Shown here piece by piece: positions 17,750-29,315 of a stretch of 64,000 bases of DNA; within the stretch, counting starts at the first letter, position 1; every line of letters starts with the position of its first letter. The notes under the pieces are model-generated. The model was given only the letters and a program-made list of their open reading frames with translations. It had not been told where the DNA came from and made no database searches. This DNA is from Microbacterium sp. SORGH_AS_1204 (GTDB taxonomy: Bacteria > Actinomycetota > Actinomycetes > Actinomycetales > Microbacteriaceae): the NCBI RefSeq assembly GCF_030818935.1, contig NZ_JAUTBD010000001.1, forward strand, positions 2,542,001-2,606,000, in the 5' to 3' direction. The position numbers and the translations under genes were made by a program.

Positions 17750-18976
17750 TCAGGGCCTCCACGACGCGAGGAAGTTGCCGAGACGCTCGATGGCATCCGA
17801 GATCACCCGCGCCTCGGGAAGGGTCACGATGCGCACGTGGTCGGTCGCCGGCCAGTTGAAGCCCGACCCCTGCACGAGCAGCACGTGCTCGGCGAGCAGG
17901 AAGTCGCGCACGAACTGCCCGTCGTCGGGGATCTCGTACACCTCGGGATCGAAACGCGGGAAGGCGTACAGCGCACCCCGCGGGAGCACGCACGAGACAC
18001 CCGGGATGGCCTCGAGGCCCTGCCAGGCGGCATCCCTCTGCTCATGGAGACGGCCGGTCGGGGCGATCAGCGCGTCGATCGACTGCACGCCCGAGAGAGC
18101 GGCCTGCACCGCGAACTGCGCCGGCACGTTCGGGCACAGACGCGTGGATGCCAGCAGGTTGATGCCGTGCAGGAAGCCCTGCGCGTGGTCCTTCGGGCCC
18201 GTGATCGCGAGCCAGCCCGAGCGGTATCCCGCGACGCGGTAGGTCTTCGACAGGCCGTTGAAGGTCAGGCAGAGCAGATCGGGCGCGACGGTCGCCATGG
18301 GGATGTGCACGGCGTCATCGAAGACGATACGGTCGTAGATCTCGTCGGCCAGCAGCAGCAGCGAGTGCTCGCGGGCGATGTCGGCGATGCCCTCGAGGAC
18401 CTCGCGCGAGTACACCGCACCGGTCGGATTGTTCGGGTTGATGATGACGATGGCCTTGGTGCGGGGCGTGACCTTCGACCGGATGTCGTCGAGATCGGGC
18501 TGCCACTCGCGCGACTCGTCGCACAGGTAGTGCACCGGCGTTCCGCCGCCGAGGCTGGTCATGGCCGTCCACAGCGGATAGTCGGGCGCGGGGATGAGCA
18601 CTTCGTCGCCCTCGTCGAGGAGTGCCTGCATCGTCATCGTGATGAGCTCGGACACACCGTTGCCGAGGAACACGTGGTCGGGATCCACCGCGGGGAAACC
18701 CGGCACCTGCTCGTAGCGCGACACCACCGCGCGGCGAGCGGACAGGATGCCGCGGCTGTCGCTGTAGCCATGCGCGTTCGGCACCGACGCGATCATGTCG
18801 CGCACGATCTGGTGCGGGGCCTCGAAGCCGAAGATCGCCGGGTTACCGGTGTTGAGCTTGAGGATCGCGTGCCCCTCGGCCTCGAGACGGTCGGCCTCGA
18901 CCAGGGCCTCCCCCCGGATCTCGTAGAGGACGTCTTTCAGCTTCGACGACTGATCGAGGGGGCGTAGCGGGCTCAT
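17750..18976 (-). CDS. PLP-dependent class I aminotransferase (alanine/aspartate type, AspC/AlaA-like)
   Basis: 408 aa, fold-type I. The PLP lysine is K244 in FNGLSKTYRVAGYRSGW. NPNNPTGAVYS (180-190) and LADEIYDRIVFD (209-220) give the cofactor-binding Asn, Asp and Tyr. It is close to the actinobacterial AspC group (Rv0337c-like), which includes glutamate-pyruvate transaminases such as E. coli AlaA, so alanine synthesis from glutamate is the likely reaction. The start is the ATG at 18976, with TATCCT 6 nt upstream; the frame continues 21 codons further without support. A hairpin lies between secA and this gene. Confidence 0.9.
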   Translation of the reverse strand: MSPLRPLDQSSKLKDVLYEIRGEALVEADRLEAEGHAILKLNTGNPAIFGFEAPHQIVRDMIASVPNAHGYSDSRGILSARRAVVSRYEQVPGFPAVDPDHVFLGNGVSELITMTMQALLDEGDEVLIPAPDYPLWTAMTSLGGGTPVHYLCDESREWQPDLDDIRSKVTPRTKAIVIINPNNPTGAVYSREVLEGIADIAREHSLLLLADEIYDRIVFDDAVHIPMATVAPDLLCLTFNGLSKTYRVAGYRSGWLAITGPKDHAQGFLHGINLLASTRLCPNVPAQFAVQAALSGVQSIDALIAPTGRLHEQRDAAWQGLEAIPGVSCVLPRGALYAFPRFDPEVYEIPDDGQFVRDFLLAEHVLLVQGSGFNWPATDHVRIVTLPEARVISDAIERLGNFLASWRP

Positions 18977-18982
18977 CGGATC

Positions 18983-18988
18983 AGGATA
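18983..18988 (-). promoter_or_regulatory. -10 element for aminotransferase
   Basis: TATCCT on the minus strand, 6 nt before the ATG at 18976, in leaderless geometry. Confidence 0.45.
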
Positions 18989-19048
18989 TCCCCGCCGTGA
19001 TCGGGCCAATCGACACCGAGTGGACCACGCCTGCGTCACCGGGAACGA

Positions 19049-19085
19049 CGGATGCCGCGCCCCACGGCCGGGGACGCGGCATCCG
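19049..19085 (-). terminator. Hairpin after secA, probable terminator
   Basis: 11-bp perfect arms (19049-19059 with 19075-19085), extended by CCCC/GGGG, 10 bp after the secA stop. No U-tract is seen. Confidence 0.65.
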
Positions 19086-19095
19086 CTGACGGGTG

Positions 19096-21897
<2,802 letters not shown>

Positions 21898-22069
21898 GAA
21901 GAATCTCCATCTGTCGGGTGCAGCGCCTGTGCAGACGCCGGCCTGCGAACAGGCATACGTCGCCCATGTTATCCGTGTTACCGGTTCGTGACCTGCGAGT
22001 GAGCCGCAATCCCTCGGCCGGGTTGCGCGCCCGCAGCGAACACACGGCGACGCGCGCGGACCCGCCGCC

Positions 22070-22075
22070 TAGGAT
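22070..22075 (+). promoter_or_regulatory. -10 element for coiled-coil gene
   Basis: TAGGAT, 6 nt before the ATG at 22082, in leaderless geometry. Confidence 0.5.
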
Positions 22076-22081
22076 CGAGCC

Positions 22082-23398
22082 ATGGCGGGTTTCTGGGGCA
22101 AGAGGAAGCGCGAAGAGCAGGATGCAGCGGACGCCGATCTGGCGCGCCGGGCGGAGCTGGCGATCGTCGCGGCCGACGAGCGGGTGCGGCTGACCTCGGA
22201 CGAACTGGACTTCGCCCGGGCGGAACTCGGCGACAAAGCCACCGAAGACCTCGGCGCAGCCCTCGACTCCGTGCGCACCCACCTCGCCGAAGCATTCCGG
22301 CTGCACCAGCTCAACCACGATGAGATCCCCGACACCAAGGAGGAGCTGCGCACGCGGAACGCCCGCATCATCCAGCTGTCCGAGTGGGCGGAAGACCTTC
22401 TCGAAGAGCGCACGCAGGTGCTGCAGCCCAAGATCGACGCCGTGCGTCGTGCACCCGAGACGCTGGCGCGGGTGCGCGCCGACCGCGACCGCCTGGCCGA
22501 GCGCATCCCGAACGCCCGCGACGTCGTCGCGCGCCTGTCACGGCGGTACAGCGACTCCGCCCTGGCGCAGATCGGGGGCAACCCCGACGAGATCGAGCAG
22601 CTGCTCGATTTCGCCGTGCACACGGCATCCGTCTCCGAGCGCCGCCGCGACGCCGGCCAGCGCGAGCAGGCGTCTGTGGCACTGGAGGCGGCCACCGAGG
22701 CGGTCCGCCGGGCCGAATCGCTCCTGGATGCCGTGGACACCTTCGAAATCGAGGCGCTGCGGGCCGAATCGACGCTGGCGGCGGTCATCGACGACTCCCG
22801 CAACGACCTCATCGAGGCACGACGCGGCGCGCAGACACCGGCCGTGACGCAGGCGATGGCGACACTGCAGAGCGCGCTCGCCGCCCTTCCGGCGTCGGGC
22901 ACCCGGAGCGATCCGTTCGCCGCGCTGTCGTCGCTGCGGCAGGCGAACGCCGACCTCGACCTCGCGCGCGAACGCGCCGCGCGCCCCGTTCCCTCGCAGC
23001 TGCAGGTCGAGCACGCCATCGACGACGCCGACCGACAGCTGGCGGTCGCCCGCGGCCTGATCACCGGCCACCGCGGCTGGATCGGTGCCGACGCGCGCAC
23101 CCGTTTCGTCGAGGCCGAGCGGCTGCGGGCAGGACTGCCGCTCGGACCGGTGGCCGAAGACCAGCGCGAGACGGTGCTCGCCACCGCTCGCCGCGCGGGA
23201 TCGCTGGCCTCCGAGGCGCTGCAGATCGCCCAACGCGACATCGAGCAGTCCCGACCGAACGACTGGGGCGGCGGCGACGGCTACGGCCGCGGCGGCGGGT
23301 ACGGGCGCGGCGGCGGTATGGGCGGCGGCAACATGGTCGGCGGCATGCTGGGCGGTCTCGTCATCGGCTCGCTGCTGGGCGACATCTTCGACGGCTGA
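22082..23398 (+). CDS. Long coiled-coil protein with Gly-rich tail, unknown function
   Basis: 438 aa without signal peptide or membrane helix at the N terminus. Residues 20-390 are almost entirely charged helix rich in Ala, Glu, Arg and Gln, interrupted near 165 (GGNPDEIEQL) and 285 (ALPASGTRSD). This suggests a long antiparallel coiled coil. The tail (about 396-438) alternates Gly, Tyr and Arg and then becomes hydrophobic (MVGGMLGGLVIGSLLGDIFDG), which could be a short membrane-associating segment. The helical region recalls the one after the TPM domain in actinobacterial TPM membrane proteins, but no TPM domain is present. The start is fixed by the -10 box 6 nt upstream. The last codons are duplicated downstream. 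Confidence 0.7.
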   Translation: MAGFWGKRKREEQDAADADLARRAELAIVAADERVRLTSDELDFARAELGDKATEDLGAALDSVRTHLAEAFRLHQLNHDEIPDTKEELRTRNARIIQLSEWAEDLLEERTQVLQPKIDAVRRAPETLARVRADRDRLAERIPNARDVVARLSRRYSDSALAQIGGNPDEIEQLLDFAVHTASVSERRRDAGQREQASVALEAATEAVRRAESLLDAVDTFEIEALRAESTLAAVIDDSRNDLIEARRGAQTPAVTQAMATLQSALAALPASGTRSDPFAALSSLRQANADLDLARERAARPVPSQLQVEHAIDDADRQLAVARGLITGHRGWIGADARTRFVEAERLRAGLPLGPVAEDQRETVLATARRAGSLASEALQIAQRDIEQSRPNDWGGGDGYGRGGGYGRGGGMGGGNMVGGMLGGLVIGSLLGDIFDG

Positions 23399-23523
23399 CC
23401 GGCTCGCACGGCGCCTCGGCGGCCCGAGTGACGGCACGGACGCCGAGCGGTGCAGACTGCGCCGGAGATCTTCGACGGTCGACCGGCTCGCGCGGCGCCT
23501 CGACGGCCCGAGTGACGGCGGGG
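23381..23523 (+). repeat. Imperfect direct repeat spanning the 3' end of the coiled-coil gene
   Basis: Two 59-bp copies (23381-23439 and 23465-23523) agree at 52 positions by my alignment. The first contains the last codons and stop of the gene; the second lies downstream and does not keep the stop. Confidence 0.8.
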
Positions 23524-23573
23524 CGCACACCGCGGGGCACCGGTCGCGCCGTGCCGTCGGCGCGCCGACACGA

Positions 23574-23607
23574 CGATGCCCCCAACCCTTTCGGGCCGGG
23601 GGCATCG
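23574..23607 (-). terminator. Hairpin after hpf, probable terminator
   Basis: Perfect 10-bp arms (23574-23583 with 23598-23607), GC-rich, 13 bp beyond the hpf stop. It may also act on the convergent gene. Confidence 0.75.
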
Positions 23608-23620
23608 CGGACGGATCGGG

Positions 23621-24286
23621 TCAGGACGCGACCTGGGCCGCGGGAGCGGCCTGCGTCGCGAGGGCGATCACGCCGTAGTCCCAGCCTTTGCGGCGGTAGA
23701 CGACGCTGGGGTGATCGGTGCGGGCGTCGATGAACAGGAAGAAGTCGTGCCCCACGAGCTCCATGCGGTCGACGGCGTCTTCGACCGTCATCCATTCGGC
23801 ACCGAACTCCTTCTGTCGGATGACGACGGGCGAGTAGTCCTCGTCGTCGGCGGCGCCGTCGTTCTGCACGGGGACGGACCCGGTGGCGACGGCACGCAGC
23901 ACCTCGACCGAGGCGGGCTCGACGTCGATGCCCGAGAGCTCACCGGTGCCCTTCTCGAAACGGGCGCCGCGGGGGTGGTTGCGGGCGTCGACGCGCTTGT
24001 CCTTCGCGCGGCGCACCTGCTCGGAGATCTTGTCGACCGCGAGGTCGAGTGCGGCGAACTTGTCGGCGTCCGTGGCCTCGGCGCGAACCACGGGACCCTT
24101 GCCGTCGAGGGTGAGTTCGACGGTGTCGTCTTCCATTCGCCCGTTGCGATACGAACGATGCGTGACCTTGACCTCGAGCGCCTGGGCGCGCGGCGCCAGG
24201 TGCTCGATGCGGCTGACCTTCTCTTCAACCACCGAGCGGAAACGATCGGTGATACCGACTCCCACGCCGACGATGTTGGTGTCCAT
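23621..24286 (-). CDS. hpf: Long ribosome hibernation promoting factor (HPF)
   Basis: 221 aa, long form. The N-terminal S30AE domain (about 1-105; MDTNIVGVGVGITDRFRSVV) binds the decoding centre. After a linker, the C-terminal domain (about 160-215; VVIRQKEFGAEWMTVEDAVD and HDFFLFIDARTDHPSVVYRR) dimerises two 30S subunits into 100S particles. It protects idle ribosomes in stationary phase or stress. The ATG at 24286 has a very strong ribosome site (AAGGAGG, 8 nt away). A 9-bp palindrome lies 21 bp upstream of the start. It sits downstream of the comF-like gene, a common actinobacterial order. Confidence 0.96.
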   Translation of the reverse strand: MDTNIVGVGVGITDRFRSVVEEKVSRIEHLAPRAQALEVKVTHRSYRNGRMEDDTVELTLDGKGPVVRAEATDADKFAALDLAVDKISEQVRRAKDKRVDARNHPRGARFEKGTGELSGIDVEPASVEVLRAVATGSVPVQNDGAADDEDYSPVVIRQKEFGAEWMTVEDAVDRMELVGHDFFLFIDARTDHPSVVYRRKGWDYGVIALATQAAPAAQVAS

Positions 24287-24306
24287 CCGTGACCTCCTTG
24301 TTCCGG

Positions 24307-24331
24307 GTTCCGCCCGGTCTAAGGGCGGAAC
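24307..24331. promoter_or_regulatory. Palindrome in the hpf leader
   Basis: GTTCCGCCC (24307-24315) and GGGCGGAAC (24323-24331), perfect 9-bp arms with a 7-nt loop, between comF and the hpf ribosome site. It could be an operator, a leader hairpin or a comF terminator. Confidence 0.45.
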
Positions 24332-24379
24332 TTCCGTCGCCTTCAGTCATCCCCACGCTAGTGGGAGGCCACCGTCGTG

Positions 24380-25048
24380 TCACGTCGTAATCACCTCCGA
24401 TTCATCTCGGGATCCGCTGCGACGCGGCGTGTGCGCGAGCGCGACGGCCCGCACGTCGCCAGCACCCGCCGCGCGCAGGGCACGAACCGCCTCCGCGAGG
24501 GTCGCACCCGTCGTCACGACGTCGTCGACGACCACGATCGGACCATCGAGCGCAACGCGGGCGCTGAACGCCCCGCGCACGTTCTCTCGACGAGCCCGAT
24601 CACCGAGGCCGCGCTGATCCGCCGGGGTGCGCCGCAGCCGCAGCAGGCGTTCCGGTCGCCACCCCGCTCGCCGCACGAGGATCTCCACCGGGCGGTAGCC
24701 GCGACGGCGGAAGGCTGCGCGCGACGACGGCACCGTCGTGACCCGCGCACCGGGCGGGACGGATGCCGCCAGGGCTGCTGCGAGGGCGGGAGCGAGGTCG
24801 CGCGCGAGAGCCGTGCGACCCTCCTCTTTGAGGGCCCGGACGACCCGTGCGGCGATCCCCTCGAAGCGCAGCCCGCAGACGACCGTCAGGGACGGCTCCA
24901 CATGGCGCCTCGACGGGCGAGGCGCGAGAGCGGCGCGGCATCCGTCGCAGAGCGAGACGTCGAACGCTCCGCATCCCGCGCACGCCAGCGGCAGCCAGAA
25001 CGTCAGCGCGTCGCGCAACCCGGCGACGATGAGGGCGACAAGCGTCAT
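24380..25048 (-). CDS. ComF-family phosphoribosyltransferase-like protein
   Basis: 222 aa. An N-terminal cysteine pair-of-pairs (C23, C26, C34, C37; CAGCGAFDVSLCDGC) is a probable zinc site. The C-terminal PRTase fold carries the PRPP-loop motif VVVDDVVTTGAT. ComF proteins take part in DNA uptake in competent bacteria, but homologues are widespread in non-competent species. The start is the ATG at 25048, which gives the usual family length; the longer frame reaches into lpqB. The gene follows lpqB by 80 bp and precedes hpf, the same order as in Mycobacterium (lpqB, Rv3242c, hpf-like). Confidence 0.88.
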   Translation of the reverse strand: MTLVALIVAGLRDALTFWLPLACAGCGAFDVSLCDGCRAALAPRPSRRHVEPSLTVVCGLRFEGIAARVVRALKEEGRTALARDLAPALAAALAASVPPGARVTTVPSSRAAFRRRGYRPVEILVRRAGWRPERLLRLRRTPADQRGLGDRARRENVRGAFSARVALDGPIVVVDDVVTTGATLAEAVRALRAAGAGDVRAVALAHTPRRSGSRDESEVITT

Positions 25049-25128
25049 GCCGCCAGCCTCGCCTCCGACCGCGCCCTCACACCGGCGCGGATCACGTCTG
25101 TGGACGACGGTCCGGCTGGGGAGGAGGG

Positions 25129-26787
25129 TCAGGAGGTGGTGCCCTGCTGCGCCGCCAGGACGCGGATGCCCGAAGCGACCAGCGTCCACGAGCTGCCACG
25201 ACGGCTGAACAACCGTGCCTGGTCGTCGAGCACGCGCACGCTCGTGCTGCCCGCCGCCAACGACCGGGTTCCCTCCGGGGCGACCGAGTCGATGCCGCGG
25301 CCTCCCACGCCCAGCTCGTGCAGCGTGCTGACACCGTCGGAGCTCGAGAGCACGCCCACGGTGGTGTCGTCGAGCCAGGCGAGGTCGAACGATCCCGGCT
25401 GCGAGAACGACAGCACATGGGGCGGACCGAGATCGATCTCACCGCTGACACGCTGGATGCCGGCCACCCAGACCTCCCGCGCCCCCGAGACAGTGACGAT
25501 CGCGGCGATACGCGTCCCGTCGCGCGAGATCTGCATGGCCGTGATCTCGCCGGCATCCGGCCACGCATTGCCGACATTGCGGGGAACGCCCTCGGCAGTG
25601 ATGGCGCGCACCTGCGAGGGAGCCGACGCGGGAACGCTCCAGATCGCGCCCTCGGCGTCGATCGAGGGGGTGATGAGGCCCGGACGGTCGTCGAGCAGGA
25701 ACGTCCGGCCGTCGGCCAGGGCACTCGCGACCGCCCCCTGCCGCGTACGGACGGCCGCGAGACTGCGATCCGCCTCCAGTTCGACGGCCGCCGGCTCCAG
25801 CGACTCGACCGCGTCGGAGAGCCCGGCGATGGGTTCGACCGTGTCGCCCGCCAGCGACCCGAACGCTCCCGCCGTCGTGAGAACGGCGGGCGAGGGGTCG
25901 ACGCGAGTGACGCGCACCTGCACCTCGGTGGCGGCGATGGGCGTGCCGTCGACGGTCATCTGCACCTCGCTGATCCCCGCGGTCGCGAGGCTGCGGGCGA
26001 GCTGGGTCTGCATGCGGTCGAGCCGCGTGCGGTCGAGACTCAGCGCCGCCTGAGGGAGCTGCACCTGGGCCACGCCGTTCTGCGACAGCGTGACGGAGCG
26101 TCCGACGAGGGAGAGCTCGTCGGGGAAGGCGGAGGCCACCGCGCCCGCCAGCCACGCACTGGGCTTCCCGTCGACCAGCGCGGTCGCCACCCGGCTGGCC
26201 ACCAACGCGCGAGGGAACCAGCGGACGTCGGGGACGATGAAGTCGAAGTTCGGATCGAAGTAGGCGATGGAGGCCGTCTGGTAGACGGTCGGGAACACCT
26301 CCTCGTACAGCACGACCCCGTCGGGTGCCGAGGTGATCCGCCACTGATCATCGACCCGGGCCAGCGAGAACGACAGCGTCGCGGCCGTGCCCGAGGCCGC
26401 GGGGGCATAGGCGCCGTTGGCATCCACCTCGGCCGTGGCGGTCAGCGACACCGACACCGACGTGCCGTCGCCGGCCGCGGCGGAGCGGCGGTCCACGAGA
26501 CGGTCGATGGTCACGCGCGCCCGCGGATCCCACTGCGTCCCCGGGGCGAGGAAGAGCTTCGCGGTCGCCCAGTCGTCGGCGGGGCCGGAGCCCGCGCGCA
26601 AGAACCCTTCCACGATCTCGGTGGGCGTGGCGTCATCCTGCGGCCCGTCGGGGACGAACGCGAACGCCTGCGTGTCGTCGGTCTGCGGGCCGCGACCCGG
26701 ATTGACGTATCCGGTCGTCGGCAGCCCCGTGCACGCGGCGAGCGCGAGCACGAGGGCCAGGCTGACAAGAGCGAGGATGCGTCTCAT
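25129..26787 (-). CDS. lpqB: Lipoprotein LpqB, MtrAB accessory factor
   Basis: 552 aa. The signal peptide ends in the lipobox LAAC with lipidation cysteine C19. A GerMN domain follows (about 200-310) and then a beta-propeller-like LpqB domain (about 330-540; LSFSQPGSFDLAWLDDTTVG, VRVLDDQARLF). In mycobacteria LpqB binds the extracellular part of MtrB and tunes MtrA activity. Its ATG at 26787 overlaps the mtrB stop by 4 nt (ATGA), so it is the third gene of the mtrA-mtrB-lpqB operon. Confidence 0.95.
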   Translation of the reverse strand: MRRILALVSLALVLALAACTGLPTTGYVNPGRGPQTDDTQAFAFVPDGPQDDATPTEIVEGFLRAGSGPADDWATAKLFLAPGTQWDPRARVTIDRLVDRRSAAAGDGTSVSVSLTATAEVDANGAYAPAASGTAATLSFSLARVDDQWRITSAPDGVVLYEEVFPTVYQTASIAYFDPNFDFIVPDVRWFPRALVASRVATALVDGKPSAWLAGAVASAFPDELSLVGRSVTLSQNGVAQVQLPQAALSLDRTRLDRMQTQLARSLATAGISEVQMTVDGTPIAATEVQVRVTRVDPSPAVLTTAGAFGSLAGDTVEPIAGLSDAVESLEPAAVELEADRSLAAVRTRQGAVASALADGRTFLLDDRPGLITPSIDAEGAIWSVPASAPSQVRAITAEGVPRNVGNAWPDAGEITAMQISRDGTRIAAIVTVSGAREVWVAGIQRVSGEIDLGPPHVLSFSQPGSFDLAWLDDTTVGVLSSSDGVSTLHELGVGGRGIDSVAPEGTRSLAAGSTSVRVLDDQARLFSRRGSSWTLVASGIRVLAAQQGTTS

Positions 26788-28466
26788 GACGACCTCCGAA
26801 CGCCGGGACGGGTGGCGATGGGCTGGGTGAGGCCGAGTGCCTCGAGGGCACCGCCCTGCTCGTCTTCCGGCACGAGCGGCAGGGGCGAACCGGTCACCGG
26901 TCTGCCGTCGCGCGGAAGGGTGAGCACGAAGTTCGACCCCCGACCGAGCTCCGACCACACCGCGAGCGTGCCGCCGTGCAACCGCGCGTCGCCGAGGGCG
27001 ATCGAGAGTCCGAGGCCCGTGCCCCCGATCGTGCGCACGCGGGAGGGGTCGGCGCGCCAGAAACGGTCGAACACCCGCTCGACGTCGTCGCCGCGCATGC
27101 CGAGACCGAAGTCGCGGACGCCGAGGGCGATGGCATCCCGATCGCTGTCGACCGACACGACGATCGGTCGACCCTCGCCGTGCTCGATGGCGTTGCCGAG
27201 AAGGTTGCGCACGATGCGGCGGATGCGACGGGCGTCCATGTCGACAGGGGTGTAGCCGCCCGGGGCGACGAGGCGCACGTCGGAGCCGTGACCCTCGGCC
27301 AGCTGCTCCATGGAGACGATGACGTCTTCGGCGAGGTGGGCGAGACTCGTGGGCTCGAGTTCGAGTTGCACGGAGCCGGCGTCGTAGCGGCTGATCTCGA
27401 GCAGGTCGGTCAAGAGCACCTCGAAGCGCTGCACCTGCGCGTGCAGCAGCTCGGCCGCGCGGCCGGTCACGGGATCGAATTCTTCGCGCTGGTCGTTGAT
27501 CATGTCGGCGGCGAGCTTGATGGTCGTCAGCGGCGTGCGCAACTCGTGCGAGACGTCGGAGACGAACCTCTGCTGGACGAGCGAGAGGTCGGCCAGCTCC
27601 TTGATCTGCGACTCGATGCTGTCGGCCATGGCGTTGAACGAGCGGTTCAGGGTCGCCAGCTCGTCTTCGCCGCGCACCGGCAGACGCACGCCCAGGTCGC
27701 CCGCGGCGAGCTTCGCGCTGGTCTCGGCGGCATCCGCGATCGGGGTGGTCACCGACCGCAGCACGAACCACGCGATCGCCCCGATGAGCACGACGAGCAC
27801 GAGCCCCACCACCCACAGCAGCACCTGCACGAACGCGAGCGTCTGCGACGCGCTGACGAGGTCGTATCCCATGTACAGCTCGTAGGAATCGACACCGTCC
27901 GACGCGGGGAAGCGGAGCTGATGCCCGACGAGGATGCCGGGGACCTCGCGGCCTCCGTCGGAGGGCAGCGCCACCGACTGCCACCACTGCAGATCCGGGC
28001 TCGACTGCACCTGCGTGCGCAGGGCGGTGGTGACCAGTTCAGAATCGAAAGCGGGTGAAATGAAGGGCTGGGGGGCGAGCGGCGACGGCGGTCCGATGCG
28101 GTACAGCGCGATGAGATCGCTGGAGGACTGCTGCGACAAACGCGTCGCGATGCCGTTCATGAGGGTCTGTGCGGCCGCGGGATCGGTGGAGTCGACGGCG
28201 GCGTCGAGCGTCGCCTGCGCGGCCGCCGTCGCCCGTTGCGCTTCGAGCAGCACCTGATCCTTGCGCGCGGTGAACAGCTCGTTCTGGATGACGAGCGCCA
28301 TCGCCAGGCATGTCGCGAGGATCGTCACCGCCGTCAGCGTGACCGTGATGAGGATCGTGCGAAAACGCAGCGAGCGGCGCCAGAGCGTGCGGAGCCGATC
28401 ACGCACCCGCCGCCAGTCGCGGAGTCCGCGCGCCCGGGGCGGGAGGGTTCGCACCGCCCCCGTCAT
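26784..28466 (-). CDS. mtrB: Sensor histidine kinase MtrB
   Basis: 560 aa. Transmembrane helices at about 38-60 and 211-236 flank an extracytoplasmic sensor of about 150 residues. A HAMP domain follows (about 238-290), then the HisKA box with H307 (SDVSHELRTPLTTIK), then HATPase with NLLGNAIEHG, DFGLGM and GTGLGLSIA. It phosphorylates MtrA and coordinates DNA replication, division and cell-wall hydrolase genes at the septum. I chose the ATG at 28466, 7 bp after the mtrA stop. An in-frame start at 28505 would add 13 residues and overlap mtrA. Confidence 0.96.
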   Translation of the reverse strand: MTGAVRTLPPRARGLRDWRRVRDRLRTLWRRSLRFRTILITVTLTAVTILATCLAMALVIQNELFTARKDQVLLEAQRATAAAQATLDAAVDSTDPAAAQTLMNGIATRLSQQSSSDLIALYRIGPPSPLAPQPFISPAFDSELVTTALRTQVQSSPDLQWWQSVALPSDGGREVPGILVGHQLRFPASDGVDSYELYMGYDLVSASQTLAFVQVLLWVVGLVLVVLIGAIAWFVLRSVTTPIADAAETSAKLAAGDLGVRLPVRGEDELATLNRSFNAMADSIESQIKELADLSLVQQRFVSDVSHELRTPLTTIKLAADMINDQREEFDPVTGRAAELLHAQVQRFEVLLTDLLEISRYDAGSVQLELEPTSLAHLAEDVIVSMEQLAEGHGSDVRLVAPGGYTPVDMDARRIRRIVRNLLGNAIEHGEGRPIVVSVDSDRDAIALGVRDFGLGMRGDDVERVFDRFWRADPSRVRTIGGTGLGLSIALGDARLHGGTLAVWSELGRGSNFVLTLPRDGRPVTGSPLPLVPEDEQGGALEALGLTQPIATRPGVRRSS

Positions 28467-28473
28467 GAGCGGC

Positions 28474-29154
28474 TCAGGCCACCGCGCCGGCGCGGTAGCC
28501 GACACCGCGCACGGTGGTCACGATCCGCGGGTTGTCGGGGTCGGCCTCGATCTTGGCGCGCAGGCGCTGCACGTGCACGTTCACCAGACGGGTGTCGGCC
28601 TTGTAGTGGTAGCCCCAGACCTGCTCGAGGAGCATCTCGCGCGAGAAGACCTGCTGCGGCTTCTCGGCGAGGGCGACGAGGAGCTCGAACTCCAGCGGGG
28701 TCAGAGCGATCGGGGCGTCGCCCCGGCGCACCTCGTGCGCCGCCACGTCGACGACCAGATCGCCGATGCGCAGGGTCTCATCGATCGGCGCCTGCACCGG
28801 ACGCAGGCGCGTGCGGATGCGGGCGACGAGCTCCTTCGGGTTGAAGGGCTTCATGATGTAGTCGTCGGCACCCGACTCGAGCCCCTTCACCACGTCGGCG
28901 GTGTCGGTGCGGGCGGTCAGCATGATGATCGGGACGCCGGACTCGGCGCGCACGCGCGTGCAGATCTCGATGCCGTCGACGCCGGGCAGCATCAGGTCGA
29001 GCAGGATGAGGTCGGGGCGCTGCGTGCGCCACGCATCGACGGCCTGCGCGCCGTCGGCGCAGAAGACGGTGTCGAATCCTTCGGTGCGCAGCACGATGCC
29101 GATCATCTCGGCAAGCGCTGTGTCGTCATCGACAACCAGGATCCGTGAAGTCAT
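28474..29154 (-). CDS. mtrA: Response regulator MtrA
   Basis: 226 aa, the length of mycobacterial MtrA (228). The receiver domain has the acidic pocket D9-D11, phospho-acceptor D53 (LILLDLMLPG), and T/K switch residues (LTART, MKPFNP). The OmpR-type winged helix (about 130-226) ends RIVTTVRGVGYRAG. It regulates cell division, peptidoglycan remodelling and osmotic response genes. The ATG at 29154 is chosen by family length; the longer frame has no ribosome site. It is first in the operon with mtrB and lpqB. Confidence 0.97.
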   Translation of the reverse strand: MTSRILVVDDDTALAEMIGIVLRTEGFDTVFCADGAQAVDAWRTQRPDLILLDLMLPGVDGIEICTRVRAESGVPIIMLTARTDTADVVKGLESGADDYIMKPFNPKELVARIRTRLRPVQAPIDETLRIGDLVVDVAAHEVRRGDAPIALTPLEFELLVALAEKPQQVFSREMLLEQVWGYHYKADTRLVNVHVQRLRAKIEADPDNPRIVTTVRGVGYRAGAVA

Positions 29155-29315
29155 TCGGGTGTGCGTCTTCCAGCTCGGACCCGCTCGGAAACGGGCATGT
29201 CGCCCCGGTGGGGGCACGTCTCATCGAGAGTAGTCGACCTCCCTGCACGCAAGGCGAGCGTGTCGGGGGTGTGTGACACGATGAACGGACCGCCATGTGA
29301 CGAGGAGGCGATACC

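Noticed and set aside
25129..27987. A 952-residue version of the lpqB frame
   Set aside because: The upstream part is an Arg-rich shadow of mtrB. The lipobox and the ATGA overlap fix the start at 26787.
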